Shown: positions 20,861 through 30,633, numbered from the stretch's first letter. The stretch is 64,000 nucleotides of DNA from Locusta migratoria (GCA_026315105.1 CM048748.1:478915150-478979149), one strand, 5' to 3'. Notes: a model not told the origin generated them from the letters alone. Numbers and translations: made by a program.

Positions 20861-21545
20861 CAGAAGAATTCTGACAGTCAACAATTACAGTTGCTTGCAC
20901 GAAGATTGTCGCAGTCTTCTGGAGATCGGAAATCGTGTTGAAATGCCGTGCTTCCGTCAGAATTTTCAGTTTGCTGAATCGCCAGAAGTCACACTGAGCC
21001 AAAGCTATCGAATGAGCTGAGTTATGAAGCGCAGCCATGCCTTTTCTGGCCAATATATAGCGTACGATCTTGCTTTTCCGCGTCGAAGAACTTATTGTGT
21101 ATAGAAGACCATTTCCTTGGATGCGAGAAAGAATCCTCGCCGTCTAAACGAGTGAAACACCCATCAATGAGAGTTCGTAATTTGGAGCAAGTTGTTCTGG
21201 AATCAAGGAAAACTGTGAGCAGCACCTTGACATGACTGTTCTGCTTCCGCACTTTCTTTTCGGCTTCGGACATTCTGGACCTTTCCGTTTCGAGTTCTGG
21301 TGCTTGTAAATGGCTTATACTGAAAACACTTTCTTTCATCATCAGTTACGACGCATGAAAAGGAGTCGGAAGCTCCTTCGGCCGATAGTTTCATGTCCTG
21401 CAATGTTTTTGATCGTCCGGTTGTAGCACAAAGCGACAAAAAATCTTTTTGTACCCAAAATACTTTAGTCACAATGCGATGAACGGTTGTCTTAGAAAAT
21501 CCAGTTGTAACCGACCGCCATGTTGTTATATCGGATGCTGAGCCT
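20861..21545 (-). pseudogene. Mariner-family transposase pseudogene
   Basis: Reading minus from 21,545: a helix-turn-helix end (TGFSKTTVHRIV), then VVTDDERK in place of the usual first catalytic block, HVKVLLTVFLDSR from a second frame, HNSAHSIALAQCDFW where mariners have HDN...CDF, and SKLKILTEARHFNTISDLQK near 20,900. Three frames are needed, the first catalytic segment is altered and part of the core is missing. Inactive. Confidence 0.75.
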
Positions 21546-21639
21546 TCTATACCGCACTGCTTCTCTGCCCGCTGAAATTACTCCACGCCAAAAAGAACGC
21601 TTTTTACCTTACGTACTGCGGCTAGCACGTGAACGAGTG

Positions 21640-21860
21640 CACCTAGACCTACACATTTACTCTGAAAATCACATTTAAGTCCTTAGCAGAGGGCTCATCG
21701 AAGCATTGCATTCTCTAAGAGCGCGCTGGAGAAAGGAACACCTAAATCTCTCAGTTTTTGGCGTGATTTGTATCATTTTGTTATGATGATCGTAACTCCT
21801 GTATGTAGCTGGGTGCTGCCAATATATGTTCGCATTCGGAGGAGAATGTTGATTAAAGAA
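21640..21860 (-). mobile_element. LINE-R 3' end fragment
   Basis: CAGAGGGCTCATCGAA, GAAAGGAACACCTAAATCTCTC and CGCATTCGGAGGAGAATG match the 3' part of the LINE-R copies at 56,880-57,075 (same strand) and 50,320-50,530 (opposite strand). No RT core remains. Confidence 0.75.
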
Positions 21861-21866
21861 ATTTAC

Positions 21867-22012
21867 AAACAGATGAAATGTTGCTATATTTGTACTTAGA
21901 CTACTTAGACTTACAATCGACTCAAACTAACTTGAAACTATCCTAAGGACAACATAAACACCCATGACCGACGAAGGACTCGAATCTCCGACACAGCCGT
22001 CCTGTTTGATAA
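21867..22012 (-). mobile_element. SINE fragment, body plus B box
   Basis: The complement of the body (ACTACTTAGACTTACAATCGACTC, CCTAAGGACAACATAAACACCCATG) and a B box (GGACTCGAATCTCC). The head is truncated. It lies head to head with the next SINE. Confidence 0.65.
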
Positions 22013-22019
22013 GTATAGT

Positions 22020-22095
22020 TAGTAGCCGCGTGGTCTAAGACATCATGCTACGGACTGTGCGATCGCTCCCGCCGGAGGTTGGAGTCCTCCCTCGG

Positions 22096-22140
<45 letters not shown>

Positions 22141-22235
22141 TGGGTGTGTTGTCCTTAGTGTAAGTTAGTTTAAGTAGTTTGTACGTCTAAGGACTTAGCA
22201 GTTTGGTTCAATAAGTTTACAAACATTTGAACATT
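22020..22235 (+). mobile_element. SINE head type D with expanded GT microsatellite
   Basis: Head GCCGCGTGGTCTAAGAC, B box GGTTGGAGTCCTCC, then a GT array at 22,097-22,136 just downstream of CTCGGGC, then the common body (GTTAGTTTAAGTAGTTTGTACG) and tail ending CATTTGAACATTTT. Confidence 0.85.
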
Positions 22236-22404
22236 TTAAATTTATAATTAATAGGAAAATAAACAGCCTACATCCTACCGGATGTTTATTACAGCACCGC
22301 ATAAGACTGTGGAGTAAAAGTAAATAGTTTAAGAACTACTCGGGTTTTGGTTACGACGCTAGACACTGATTCCTACGTCGCCTACATAATTATGTAGTTT
22401 TTAA

Positions 22405-22516
22405 ACTGTAGACAGTCGGCATTTGGACGTTAAGCCATTTGTCACTTAAATAAACAGTTTACTGTAGACAGTCGGCATTTGGACGTTAAGCCATTTGTCA
22501 CTTAAATAAACAGTTT
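22405..22516 (+). repeat. Perfect 56-bp tandem duplication
   Basis: Units 22,405-22,460 and 22,461-22,516 are identical (start ACTGTAGACAGTCGGC, end TAAACAGTTT). Confidence 0.97.
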
Positions 22517-23186
22517 GTAACCTACTTGCAGTGGCTGTTCACTTCGACAACACAATATACAGTTTCGTCCACCGTGGTCGACTGGGGAATTCTCTAGAAA
22601 AAAAAGTAAACTGAAATGCAATTCAAGCTTTTACAGACATGTGGAAATTTTGCGCAGCGATTACTTTTAAAGAAATGAAATTGGGTACCTGCTATTGATT
22701 GGTGAGTTCATCCGACGCAACAGCAACCGCGCCCTGTGTAAATGAATGGGGTGACAGTCGCGACCCTGCGGGCTGCTTGTGGCGGCTCCGGCACGCCGAA
22801 GAGAACCGCGTCCAGAAACGGCGAGCGAGCGGCCGATTGTGGAACGGCTGTAGCGACCGCAGGCGCGGGCCTGGAAATACTGACTGCGCCGTCTGTGTAA
22901 AATTTAACGCTTCATTCTGTAACTGACGTTTCCGTTAGCTAATTATTACGGTCGGGAACATCAAACATTCTGCGGGCACATTTTTGCCTCGAACAGACAA
23001 AAACTGAAAAGCTTACTTTTCAGGAACATTACTGTCAGTACAAGACCTGATACAAAGTAGCGGGAGAAACTATTATTACAAGTTTCTGCCCTCCTATCGT
23101 ATTCTTTGTATATACAGTCGTAATATCAACGTTCCATTTCAATGAATGGACAGTACTTTGCACCTATTTCCAAGGAGAAACCGTTA
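22517..23186. other. Unannotated stretch left of the Gypsy element
   Basis: A GC-rich patch at 22,700-22,890 holds a 75-codon frame without recognisable motifs. Otherwise AT-rich with no repeat signal. Confidence 0.3.
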
Positions 23187-23191
23187 CTAAG

Positions 23192-23640
23192 TTTTGTGTT
23201 CCAACTTCGTCGCCGCTTTTGTGTCCCAGCCTCGTCGTAGGTGTCGGTGGCCGAGTGGAATGAGACCGACACGCTGGTGCAGGTACGGAGGGGAGCAGCC
23301 AGAAACTATAAACACTCAAGTAAATTAGAAAGAGATATATTGCACAGAATGTAACAATACTTAACTTTTACATAGTACTGCAGAATGTTGATACATGGTT
23401 GTTAGCGGCCTGCCTAGTGCCTGTACAATCGTAAAGTCTTCAATGGTGCCTATCTGCTTACGAAGGTCCTAACTCGTTGCTATCTCAGTCCGAAGTGCCC
23501 GGTGTCTTTCCGTGGTGGCCACGAGCGGCGTTGTCGCAGAGGGCGCTCGTGGCTGTCGTCGTGAGAACGCCGCGCCGTGCGTGCATGGCGGCGCGCGGCG
23601 AAAGCAGGTGGCGCGCACTTTGTACTTGTGCGACACCACA
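23192..23640 (-). repeat. Gypsy 3' LTR
   Basis: Same length and ends as the 5' LTR, and preceded on the minus strand by a purine tract. An 8-bp perfect inverted repeat, GTGTCGGT ... ACCGACAC (about 23,238-23,269), encloses GGCCGAGTGG, resembling a tRNA A-box arm on the plus strand. Confidence 0.95.
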
Positions 23641-23653
23641 CCCCTCCACCCCA
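23641..23653 (-). promoter_or_regulatory. Gypsy polypurine tract
   Basis: The minus strand reads TGGGGTGGAGGGG immediately before the 3' LTR start TGTGG, the expected position and composition for the plus-strand primer. Confidence 0.85.
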
Positions 23654-23726
23654 AACCGCCGCGCCGTCGTGGCGTAGGGCTGAGGGCCACGGCGACGGCA
23701 CTAGGAGGAGGGCCTGGGCGGGGGCG

Positions 23727-25391
23727 TTACTGGTGGGACGGGCGTCGTAGCTGAGGCCGGGATCGAGACGCCGTCCGCGCCCCGGCATCCGCCTTGAGAT
23801 CCTCCAGGGAACCCGCCGAAACCTGGGGAAGGGCGCCCGCCCCCGCCCAGAGGGAGCAGGTCATCTTCTTCTGAGGTGCGTGGCCCAAGCTGGGGGGGGG
23901 GGGGGGCCCGCACGGTCCCGGAGTCCCTCTCGGTGACGCTGTCATCTGCGGCGGCGACAGTGGCGGCGTCGCGTCGATCTCCATCGGGACGATCTCGCAG
24001 TCCGGGGACGAACGATGTGGTTGTGCTCCCTGGCGGTGAACTGGGTCTGGAATCAAGAAACCAGAGACAGGATCGCGCGGCCTATGCAGGCGCAATTGGT
24101 TTGCGTGGCGCCGCAGCTCCGACCCTGTGGAAGAACGTACAACATACATATTGCGCCCGAGCACGCGCTGAATGGTGCCCGGCATCCATAGTTTCTTCTT
24201 GTTTCCAGCAAACACCCTGTACAGCACCGGCGTGGAAACCTGAAAACGCGTAGCGCCATACGAACCGACCCGGTGCGTGGGAGGCTGCAGCAGGTGAAGG
24301 AGAGTGCGGTGACGGCGGCCGTGTAGCAGCTCGGCAGGAGACGGGCCGTCACGTGGCATGCATCGATACGTAGACAGGAAAATTTGAAGAGCTTGCTGTC
24401 TGGAGTGCTGACCTTTCATCTTCTCCATGTGAGACTTGAATGTTCGAACGAAACGTTCTGCTTCACCATTGGACTGAGGGTGAAAAGGTGCGGTGGTGAT
24501 ACGCTGAATACCATTCACACGACAAAACTGTTGAAATTCCGCACTAACAAACTGAGGTCCATTGTCACTGACGATAGTTTCAGGCAAGCCTCCGATGCAA
24601 AACACTGATGTTAAGGCACTGATTGTACTAGAAGCTGTCGTTGAGTTCATGGCAATCACAAAAGGAAACTTGCTGAAAGCCTCTACAACAATTAACCAGC
24701 GCGTATTCCAGAAAGGTCCGGCAAAGTCAATATGTAAACGTTGCCATGGTCCCTTGGGGCGTGGCCAGTCTGAGAAACGTTGCGGTGGAGCCGCCTGATG
24801 CTCCGCACAAACTGTACACTGTGATGTCATGCTCTCTATCTGAGCGTCCATACCAACCCAGGTACAATGACGTCTGGCCAATTGCTTTGTCCTAACAATG
24901 CCCAAATGTCCTTGATGCAGGAGGCGTAACACTTCTCGTTGCAGGGAACGAGGAACAATCACTCTTGCTTGGTCGTTGTCGGTATGCAACAACAGTACAC
25001 CCTGACTTAAAGATAATGCATGACGTTGTGCAAAATAACGTCGAACCAGAGGCCGATCAATGTCTTTGGCTCTGGCAGGCCACCCTGAGCGAACAAAACG
25101 TGCTACCACACTTAGGTCTGCATCCGCAGCTGTTTCCTGTGCAACCTGACGAGAGTTCAAAGGAAAGTCTGCGACAGCGGAAGCATCTCTGGAATCTATC
25201 TGACAACATGCCATTTCCGAAGAATCAAACGACACATCCTGGCCAACCGGAAGTCGGGAAAGTGTGTCCGCGTTGGCGTGTTTAGTGGTAGGTCGGTACA
25301 AAATCTCATACTGATAATTAGACAATATCAAGGACCATCTCTGAAGCTTTTGTGCCGTTCGTGGCGGAATGGGCTTTGTGGGTGAGAACAA
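23727..25391 (-). CDS. Gypsy integrase region
   Basis: A 554-residue frame that starts inside the RNase H end and continues into integrase. It has an HHCC zinc-binding part (LHQGHLG ... SQCTVCAEHQ) and the catalytic triad: Asp in LHIDFAGPF, Asp in VSDNGPQF, Glu in NGEAERFVR. After the core comes a segment like the GPY/F module (WMPGTIQRVLGRNMYVV, RHANQLRLH). No chromodomain seen. The C-terminus is Pro-rich and includes codons from a 15-base G run (plus strand 23,892-23,906), so the end may be shifted. It would insert element cDNA into the chromosome, but it lacks its own start because of the upstream frameshift. Confidence 0.93.
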   Translation of the reverse strand: MFSPTKPIPPRTAQKLQRWSLILSNYQYEILYRPTTKHANADTLSRLPVGQDVSFDSSEMACCQIDSRDASAVADFPLNSRQVAQETAADADLSVVARFVRSGWPARAKDIDRPLVRRYFAQRHALSLSQGVLLLHTDNDQARVIVPRSLQREVLRLLHQGHLGIVRTKQLARRHCTWVGMDAQIESMTSQCTVCAEHQAAPPQRFSDWPRPKGPWQRLHIDFAGPFWNTRWLIVVEAFSKFPFVIAMNSTTASSTISALTSVFCIGGLPETIVSDNGPQFVSAEFQQFCRVNGIQRITTAPFHPQSNGEAERFVRTFKSHMEKMKGQHSRQQALQIFLSTYRCMPRDGPSPAELLHGRRHRTLLHLLQPPTHRVGSYGATRFQVSTPVLYRVFAGNKKKLWMPGTIQRVLGRNMYVVRSSTGSELRRHANQLRLHRPRDPVSGFLIPDPVHRQGAQPHRSSPDCEIVPMEIDATPPLSPPQMTASPRGTPGPCGPPPPPSLGHAPQKKMTCSLWAGAGALPQVSAGSLEDLKADAGARTASRSRPQLRRPSHQ

Positions 25392-25651
25392 CGACGTGAG
25401 AGGCTTGGGTCTGTCAACAAATAGAATTTTCTGCCATAGAGATAATGATGAAACTTTGTGACGCCGTAAATGATTGCTAAGGCCTCCTTTTCTATCTGAC
25501 TGTAATTCTGTTGCGTCGGCGTCAGTAGCTTGGATGCAAAGGCAATAGGACGATCATGACATCCAATACGATGTGACAGAACTGCGCCCACACCGTACGA
25601 CGAGGCGTCAACTGCTAACACTACAGGCTTCTGTGGGTCAAAGGGAATCAA
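25328..25651 (-). pseudogene. Gypsy RNase H segment, out of frame
   Basis: This frame continues pol after the first frameshift: LAVDASSYGVGAVLSHR (RNase H Asp), RPIAFASKLLTPTQQNYS and KEALAIIYGVTKFHHYLYGRKF, then the frame is lost at LLTDPSLS. A single missing base near 25,408 moves the rest into the integrase frame. Confidence 0.92.
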
Positions 25652-25677
25652 ACATGCATCACTGAGTAGTGCAGACT

Positions 25678-28485
25678 TTAAGTTGTCAAAGGCAACCTGG
25701 CAATCTTTGGACCAAACAAAAGAACATTCTTCCTACGTAAGTGATGCAGTGGAGCTGCAATCTGAGAGGCATTGGGAATAAATCTGAAATAATAGTTAAG
25801 CTTTCCCATCACTGCCTGCAATCCGTGCACATTCTTAGGAGGAGGCAAGTCTTTGATTGCTCGAAGATGTGACTGTAAGGGATGAATTCCTTGGGCGTTA
25901 ATCACATGGCCTAGGTACTCTATTTCAGTTTGAAAAAACGAACACTTTGCTTTATTACAACGTAGACCTGCTGCAGTCAAAACTTTGACAAGGCACTCCA
26001 GGTTTGCTAAATGTTCTTCAACTGTACGTCCGGATACCACAATATCATCTAAATAGTTCGAGCAACAAGGTACCGAAACTGTCAGCTGTTCCAGAAAGCG
26101 CTGAAAAATAGCGGGGGCGGAAGAACTGCCAAAGGGTAGGCGTTGAAATTTAAAAAGGCCCATGTGAGTATTAATGACGAAAAACTTTTTTGACTCGTCA
26201 TCAAGTGGAATCTGTAAGTATGCCTCTGCTAAATCAATCTTGGAAAAGAAACGAGACTGTCCTAATTTGTCCATCAGTTCCTCAGGTCTGGGCAGAGGGT
26301 AAGTGTCTACAATTGTTTGACTGTTCACTGTTGATTTGAAGTCCGCACAGAGACGAAGTTTTCCTGACGGCTTGGGTATAATTACTAAAGGCGAGGCCCA
26401 CTGACTCGCAGAAACAGGAGAAATCACCCCACTATCTTGCCAACGTTTAAGTTCTTCGGCAACTGTATCACGCAAGGCGATAGGCACTGGTCTAGCTTTA
26501 CGAAATTTTGGAACTGCAGATTCTTTTAAAGTTACATGTGCCACGAAGTCTTTTGCACAACCTAGTTCCGGCGAAAACAAGTCACTATATTTGTCACACA
26601 ATGCATTGATTTTATCCTGAGGCATTATTGACGAAATTTGAAGCACATCTCTTTGAATTGATAAACCAAACAAGTCAAAAGCATCTAGTCCAAAAATGTT
26701 CTGTGTCGATTTGGCCTGAAGAACTACAAAAGCAACTGTTTTTGTTATACCTTGGAAAGAGGCTGGCAGGCTACATGTTCCTACCACGGGAATATTTTGA
26801 CCTGTGTACGCTGTTAGCACTTGCTGTGACGGCGACAATTTTGGCGAACCCAGAAGTTCATAAGTGTCTTTATTAATTAATGTAACAGCGGAACCAGTAT
26901 CAAGCTGAAATTGCACAGTCTTATTTTCTATGGAGAGATTTACAAAAAGTTTGTGCTTCTGGCGCACGACAGGTGTGCGAATGTGGGCAACGTCTGCTAC
27001 GGTTTGTGTGCTGCGTATGCGCGGGCCGCGTAGTGAAGGAAGCGGCTCATACTCGGCACACAGCGGATTAACCACACTGTCACTAGATGACACTACCGCC
27101 GGATCGGGGTCCGCGCAATGCGAGGCTACTGCACTAAAATTACTTTGAGTAGCTACACCAATTCTACTGTCACTAGCTACACAGTACTGGGCACTATTAC
27201 AAGGAGCAGTTGCAGAAGGCACTATTTTCACGACAGGAATGCACTGTTCATAGTCATTTTGCTTGTCCCGAACCCTTTTCCGTTGCACTGTTTTACGCGC
27301 TCGTCGGCGCTTGCTACGTGGTGCACTATATAGATTTGCCATAGGCGCAGAACTACGTTCTTGCAATTGAGATCCAAGGAAAGCAGTGTTAAATTCCACA
27401 GCCCGTATAACATTTACAGAATGAACTGTTCTCGCACTCCGCGAAGCACTGTTTCTAACGTTACTGTTCTTTGAGTTTTTAATTTGCATACACACAGACT
27501 GCACATGTCCCAATTTGCCACATTGATAACAGGTTGCGTTACGACTAGGGCAATGAGCACGCTTGTGGCGAGACACACACTGGGGGCAAGATTTACGTAC
27601 ATTTTTCTGAAATGAGCGTTGGCGCCCGTTATTCAAATTACTGTTTCTAACACGACGGGGCGACCTTTGCGTCGCACTTTTACTCTGGCTACTGTTCACT
27701 GTCTGTTCAGCACGGCCGGTAGAAAAATAAGAATCACTAGTGCTATACTGAGAACTACGGCTAGGAAAGCGTCCGTTGCGGCGCACTGAATTTACACTAT
27801 GGCTTTGCATTTCTACATCAGCTAAGTCAAAAGTATCATGCGCTTCTATAAGCTGCAGTACACTGTCTAAGGAGGGGTCAGACTGTTTCAGAATTGCTGC
27901 TCTAATTCTGGGGTCCTGAATATTCTGCGTAATCGCATCCCTCAACATCACGTCACTATACGAAAGTCCACAAGAGCAAGTAAATTTACATTGGCGGTTT
28001 AAGCCCTTCAATTCCGTGATCCATTCTTGGTGTGACTGCTGCGGTAATTTTTTAAGTCTGAAAAATCGGTACCGAGCCGCAGCTACGAGAACTTTTCTCT
28101 CATAATGAGCATTTAGTGCCTCTACTATTTGTTCAAAGTCTACATCACGAAGAGATGCGTGCGGGAATAGTTTTTGCAGTAACACGAAAGTTTTGGGGCC
28201 CACCACAGACAATAAAAGATGCTTAACAGTCTGACCTGTAAGTTGATGAGCCGCGACGAGTTCTTGAAACTGTGCGAAATAGTCGCTCCATTCTTCCTCA
28301 CGTTCGTTGTATTGGCGAAACGTAGGAAGTGTTGCGGCGGCAGGTGTGGGCTGCTGAAGCGGCGGCTGTTGTTGTTGGTTAGCTGCCTGCGCTGTGAGCT
28401 GGGACACCGCCTGGAGGAGTTGCGTTGTTTGCGCCGTCTGTAACTGAATAATTTCCATTAAGTTTGGGGTCGGGGTAGTGGCCAT
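25678..28485 (-). CDS. Gypsy Gag-protease-reverse transcriptase open frame
   Basis: A 935-residue frame from the ATG at 28,485. Residues about 1-230 form a Gag capsid-like region after a Gln/Pro-rich start. A basic region follows, with a CCHC zinc knuckle CYQCGKLGHVQSVC (27,490-27,533). The protease active site is FQLDTGSAV (DTG at about 26,896-26,904). RT follows, with LCADFKSTVN, FFSKIDLAEAYLQI, RLPFGSSSAPAIFQ and catalytic YLDD (26,044-26,055). The frame ends early because one base appears to be missing near 25,720-25,726; RNase H continues in another frame. The protein would copy element RNA into cDNA inside Gag particles. Gag and Pol share one frame with no programmed shift visible. Confidence 0.95.
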   Translation of the reverse strand: MATTPTPNLMEIIQLQTAQTTQLLQAVSQLTAQAANQQQQPPLQQPTPAAATLPTFRQYNEREEEWSDYFAQFQELVAAHQLTGQTVKHLLLSVVGPKTFVLLQKLFPHASLRDVDFEQIVEALNAHYERKVLVAAARYRFFRLKKLPQQSHQEWITELKGLNRQCKFTCSCGLSYSDVMLRDAITQNIQDPRIRAAILKQSDPSLDSVLQLIEAHDTFDLADVEMQSHSVNSVRRNGRFPSRSSQYSTSDSYFSTGRAEQTVNSSQSKSATQRSPRRVRNSNLNNGRQRSFQKNVRKSCPQCVSRHKRAHCPSRNATCYQCGKLGHVQSVCMQIKNSKNSNVRNSASRSARTVHSVNVIRAVEFNTAFLGSQLQERSSAPMANLYSAPRSKRRRARKTVQRKRVRDKQNDYEQCIPVVKIVPSATAPCNSAQYCVASDSRIGVATQSNFSAVASHCADPDPAVVSSSDSVVNPLCAEYEPLPSLRGPRIRSTQTVADVAHIRTPVVRQKHKLFVNLSIENKTVQFQLDTGSAVTLINKDTYELLGSPKLSPSQQVLTAYTGQNIPVVGTCSLPASFQGITKTVAFVVLQAKSTQNIFGLDAFDLFGLSIQRDVLQISSIMPQDKINALCDKYSDLFSPELGCAKDFVAHVTLKESAVPKFRKARPVPIALRDTVAEELKRWQDSGVISPVSASQWASPLVIIPKPSGKLRLCADFKSTVNSQTIVDTYPLPRPEELMDKLGQSRFFSKIDLAEAYLQIPLDDESKKFFVINTHMGLFKFQRLPFGSSSAPAIFQRFLEQLTVSVPCCSNYLDDIVVSGRTVEEHLANLECLVKVLTAAGLRCNKAKCSFFQTEIEYLGHVINAQGIHPLQSHLRAIKDLPPPKNVHGLQAVMGKLNYYFRFIPNASQIAAPLHHLRRKNVLLFGPKIARLPLTT

Positions 28486-28700
28486 GCTGACCGATTAGGC
28501 GCCGCGCATACAAGTAAATTATAACAAAACACAAATGCAATATGAAAAAGGACGCTCTGCAACAAAAAGTCCACAAACACGTAACTGAAAATGTTCCCCC
28601 AAAAATCTTATAATAAGGGTGGGAGGGCGGGAGCAATTTTTGCGTGCTCCGACTGCTGCTGTCTGGCTGTTGTAAGCGGGCTGGTCCAAGGTTCTATCAC

Positions 28701-28790
28701 TCCTCGTCGCCACTTTTGTCTCCCATCCTCGTCGCCACTTTTGTGTTCCAACTTCGTCGCCGCTTTTGTGTCCCAGCCTCGTCGTAGGTG
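28701..28790 (-). repeat. Short tandem motif spanning the LTR/PBS border
   Basis: The word (C/T)CGTCGCC(A/G)CTTTTGT recurs at about 28,703, 28,728 and 28,754, with a shorter CCTCGTCG at 28,778, at spacings of about 25 bases. The array runs from internal DNA through the primer site into the LTR. Confidence 0.75.
28721..28737 (-). promoter_or_regulatory. Gypsy primer-binding site, tRNA-Ser-like
   Basis: One base after the 5' LTR the minus strand reads TGGCGACGAGGATGGGA. This is complementary to a tRNA 3' end of the form ...TCCCATCCTCGTCGCCA, which from memory fits insect tRNA-Ser(GCT). A second partial copy, TGGCGACGAGGA, lies at 28,701-28,712. Confidence 0.75.
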
Positions 28791-29187
28791 TCGGTGGCCG
28801 AGTGGAATGAGACCGACACGCTGGTGCAGGTACGGTGGGGAGCAGCCAGAAACTATAAACACTAGAGTAAATTAGAAAGAGATATATTGCACAGAATGTA
28901 ACAATACTTAACTTTTACATAGTACTGCAGAATGTTGATACATGGTTGTTAGAGGCCTGCCTAGAGCCTGTACAATCGTAAAGTCTTCAATGGTGCCTAT
29001 CTGCTTACGAAGGTCCTAACTCGTTGCTATCTCAGTCCGAAGTGCCCGGTGTCTTTCCGTGGTGGCCACGAGCGGCGTTGTCGCAGAGGGCGCTCGTGGC
29101 TGTCGTCGTGAGAACGCCGCGCCGTGCGTGCATGGCGGCGCGCGGCGAAAGCAGGTGGCGCGCACTTTGTACTTGTGCGACACCACA
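28739..29187 (-). repeat. Gypsy 5' LTR
   Basis: On the minus strand it starts TGTGGTGTCGCAC and ends GGAACACAAAA directly before the primer-binding site. Against the other LTR it differs near 28,827 (1 base), 28,862-28,864 (2 bases), 28,953 and 28,964. It should hold the element promoter; I identified no TATA box with confidence. Confidence 0.95.
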
Positions 29188-29192
29188 CTAAG

Positions 29193-29638
29193 ATCACTTG
29201 GTACCAAGTAAGCTGCTTTGTATGCGTGTTAGCATGCCAAGTGAGTATTCCATATTTAAATTTTTCGAATTTAATTTCGTGGAAAAGGTATATGCGTTAT
29301 CTGCCTAGTAAGTGTCTTATGTAAGTACCAACGAAATGGTGTTTTTATTTTTATTTTATTTTATTTTTTTACATTTTCTTCATTGATTTATTATTTGATA
29401 CCAAAACTCACTTGCCACAGTGATGGACACATTTGAAATGATGAATCTATTGGGAAAAAAAAAAAAAAAAAGTTTGTGAATTACCTTTTTCTATTCACTC
29501 TTTAACACGTAGATAATACCTACTGCGAAAAATATAGTGCTAGTGGCCACCAGGTCTCACGAGGACATAATCGCCACCGTTGCTTGTGACCTGTTGCTAA
29601 ATATCCAAAAGGGATGTCGGTATATTTCCGTGGATGTT
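29193..29638. other. AT-rich flank with homopolymer runs
   Basis: TTTTATTTTA-type sequence at 29,340-29,375 and an A run at 29,456-29,471. No gene seen. Confidence 0.5.
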
Positions 29639-29639
29639 C

Positions 29640-29905
29640 GGCGTTCATCGGCCTAAAGCTGTGACAGTGTTGAACTGGTCCCCTCACTCCGGCAGAGAGA
29701 TTGTAACCACTGGCGCCGATGCCGGAAGCGTTCGACACCGTTCCGCACCATCGCCTGATGAGCAACGTGCAAAGATATGCAGTACCAAACAAGATGCCAA
29801 CAGAGAGCAGCGTATCGTTCTCAAAGGAGACGAGTCTTCAGCCGTTACAGCTATCTCAAACGTGTCCCAGGAGGGTGTTACAGGACCGTCGCTTATGCAC
29901 GACGC
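29640..29905 (+). mobile_element. LINE-S reverse transcriptase fragment
   Basis: EAFDTVPHHRLMSNVQRYAVP in one frame and RIVLKGDESSAVTAISNVSQEG in another line up with the LINE-S RT at 36,754-36,950 (AFDTVPHSSLMSKV; FRNGEKSSAVTLMSGVPQG). Frame changes and the lost PQG motif show decay. The 200-codon frame across here is not a gene. Confidence 0.65.
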
Positions 29906-30445
29906 TTGGAACTTAAATAGTGGCAACTATTTATTCACAAACGCTACAAAGCGTTACATGTTGGTATTTGTTACTGTCTTTCAAAGTAGACACAGTGGGA
30001 ATTGCTTATCGGTGATGGGTAGGCACCTAATGGAAGAACAACACTCCTCTTGGAACATCAATGATAGTTTGAGGGTATTACAGTACCAAGATAAAGGATG
30101 GTTGGTCTCTATTTTGGAAGAGATACAGATATTCTTCGCACAAAAGAAAGGGTCGAACAACGTATTAAATGAAAAGACGGAATTGTCCAAAGGACATCCG
30201 TGGGCCCATTTTAATAATGACCTTCTTGAAAAATAGGAAAATTTGTATGGCAATTATAGATCTTCAACTATGTAGTCATGCTTCAGAACTTTTTACCACC
30301 GTCTTCAACAATTTATTGGAATCCACTCGATCCCTTCCGTTGGAGTCACGCCGTCAGCCATTTTTCAATTGTAGCTGCTCATTGATTATCGCTGAAACAA
30401 CTATGCCAGTAGCCGAAAGTTCATAGCGGTTCTTTACATTATTGC
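29906..30445. other. Unannotated stretch
   Basis: Part of a 200-codon plus frame continues to 30,236 without a recognisable domain after the LINE fragment. No repeat signal. Confidence 0.3.
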
Positions 30446-30454
30446 ATGACAATG

Positions 30455-30633
30455 ATCAAATGTTTGTATAGCTTATGGGACTTAACTACGGGGTCATCAG
30501 TCCCTAAACTTACAAATTACCTACGAACTAGCTACCACTAAGGACGGCACAAGTATCAATGCCCGAGGGGGGATTCGAACCCCCGACCGTAGTGGCCGTG
30601 CAGACCATGACTGGAGCGCCTCAGGGCCGGCGG
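30455..30633 (-). mobile_element. SINE head type A with 9-bp TSD and deleted A-box region
   Basis: ATGACAATG flanks the copy at 30,446-30,454 and 30,634-30,642. Tail, stem-loop, body and B box (GGATTCGAACCCCC) are intact, but the segment with TCGGCCACCGCGG is missing, so the copy ends CCTCAGGGCCGGC. Confidence 0.85.

Larger units (their letters stand above)
23192..29187 (-). mobile_element. Gypsy LTR retrotransposon, nearly complete
   Basis: A 5,996-bp element with two 449-bp LTRs, flanked by the 5-bp duplication CTAAG (23,187-23,191 and 29,188-29,192). On the minus strand the order is LTR, primer-binding site, gag-protease-RT in one open frame, RNase H, integrase, polypurine tract, LTR. Protease before RT and integrase at the end is the Gypsy order. 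Single-frame Gag-Pol and overall sequence suggest the Mag-like group (inference). The LTRs differ at only 5 of 449 positions by my reading, so the insertion is recent. Two single-base deletions in pol make this copy defective. No env frame is present. Confidence 0.97.

Noticed and set aside
29634..30236. 200-codon plus frame as a host gene
   Set aside because: Its middle is a frame-shifted LINE-S RT fragment; the remainder has no recognisable domain.
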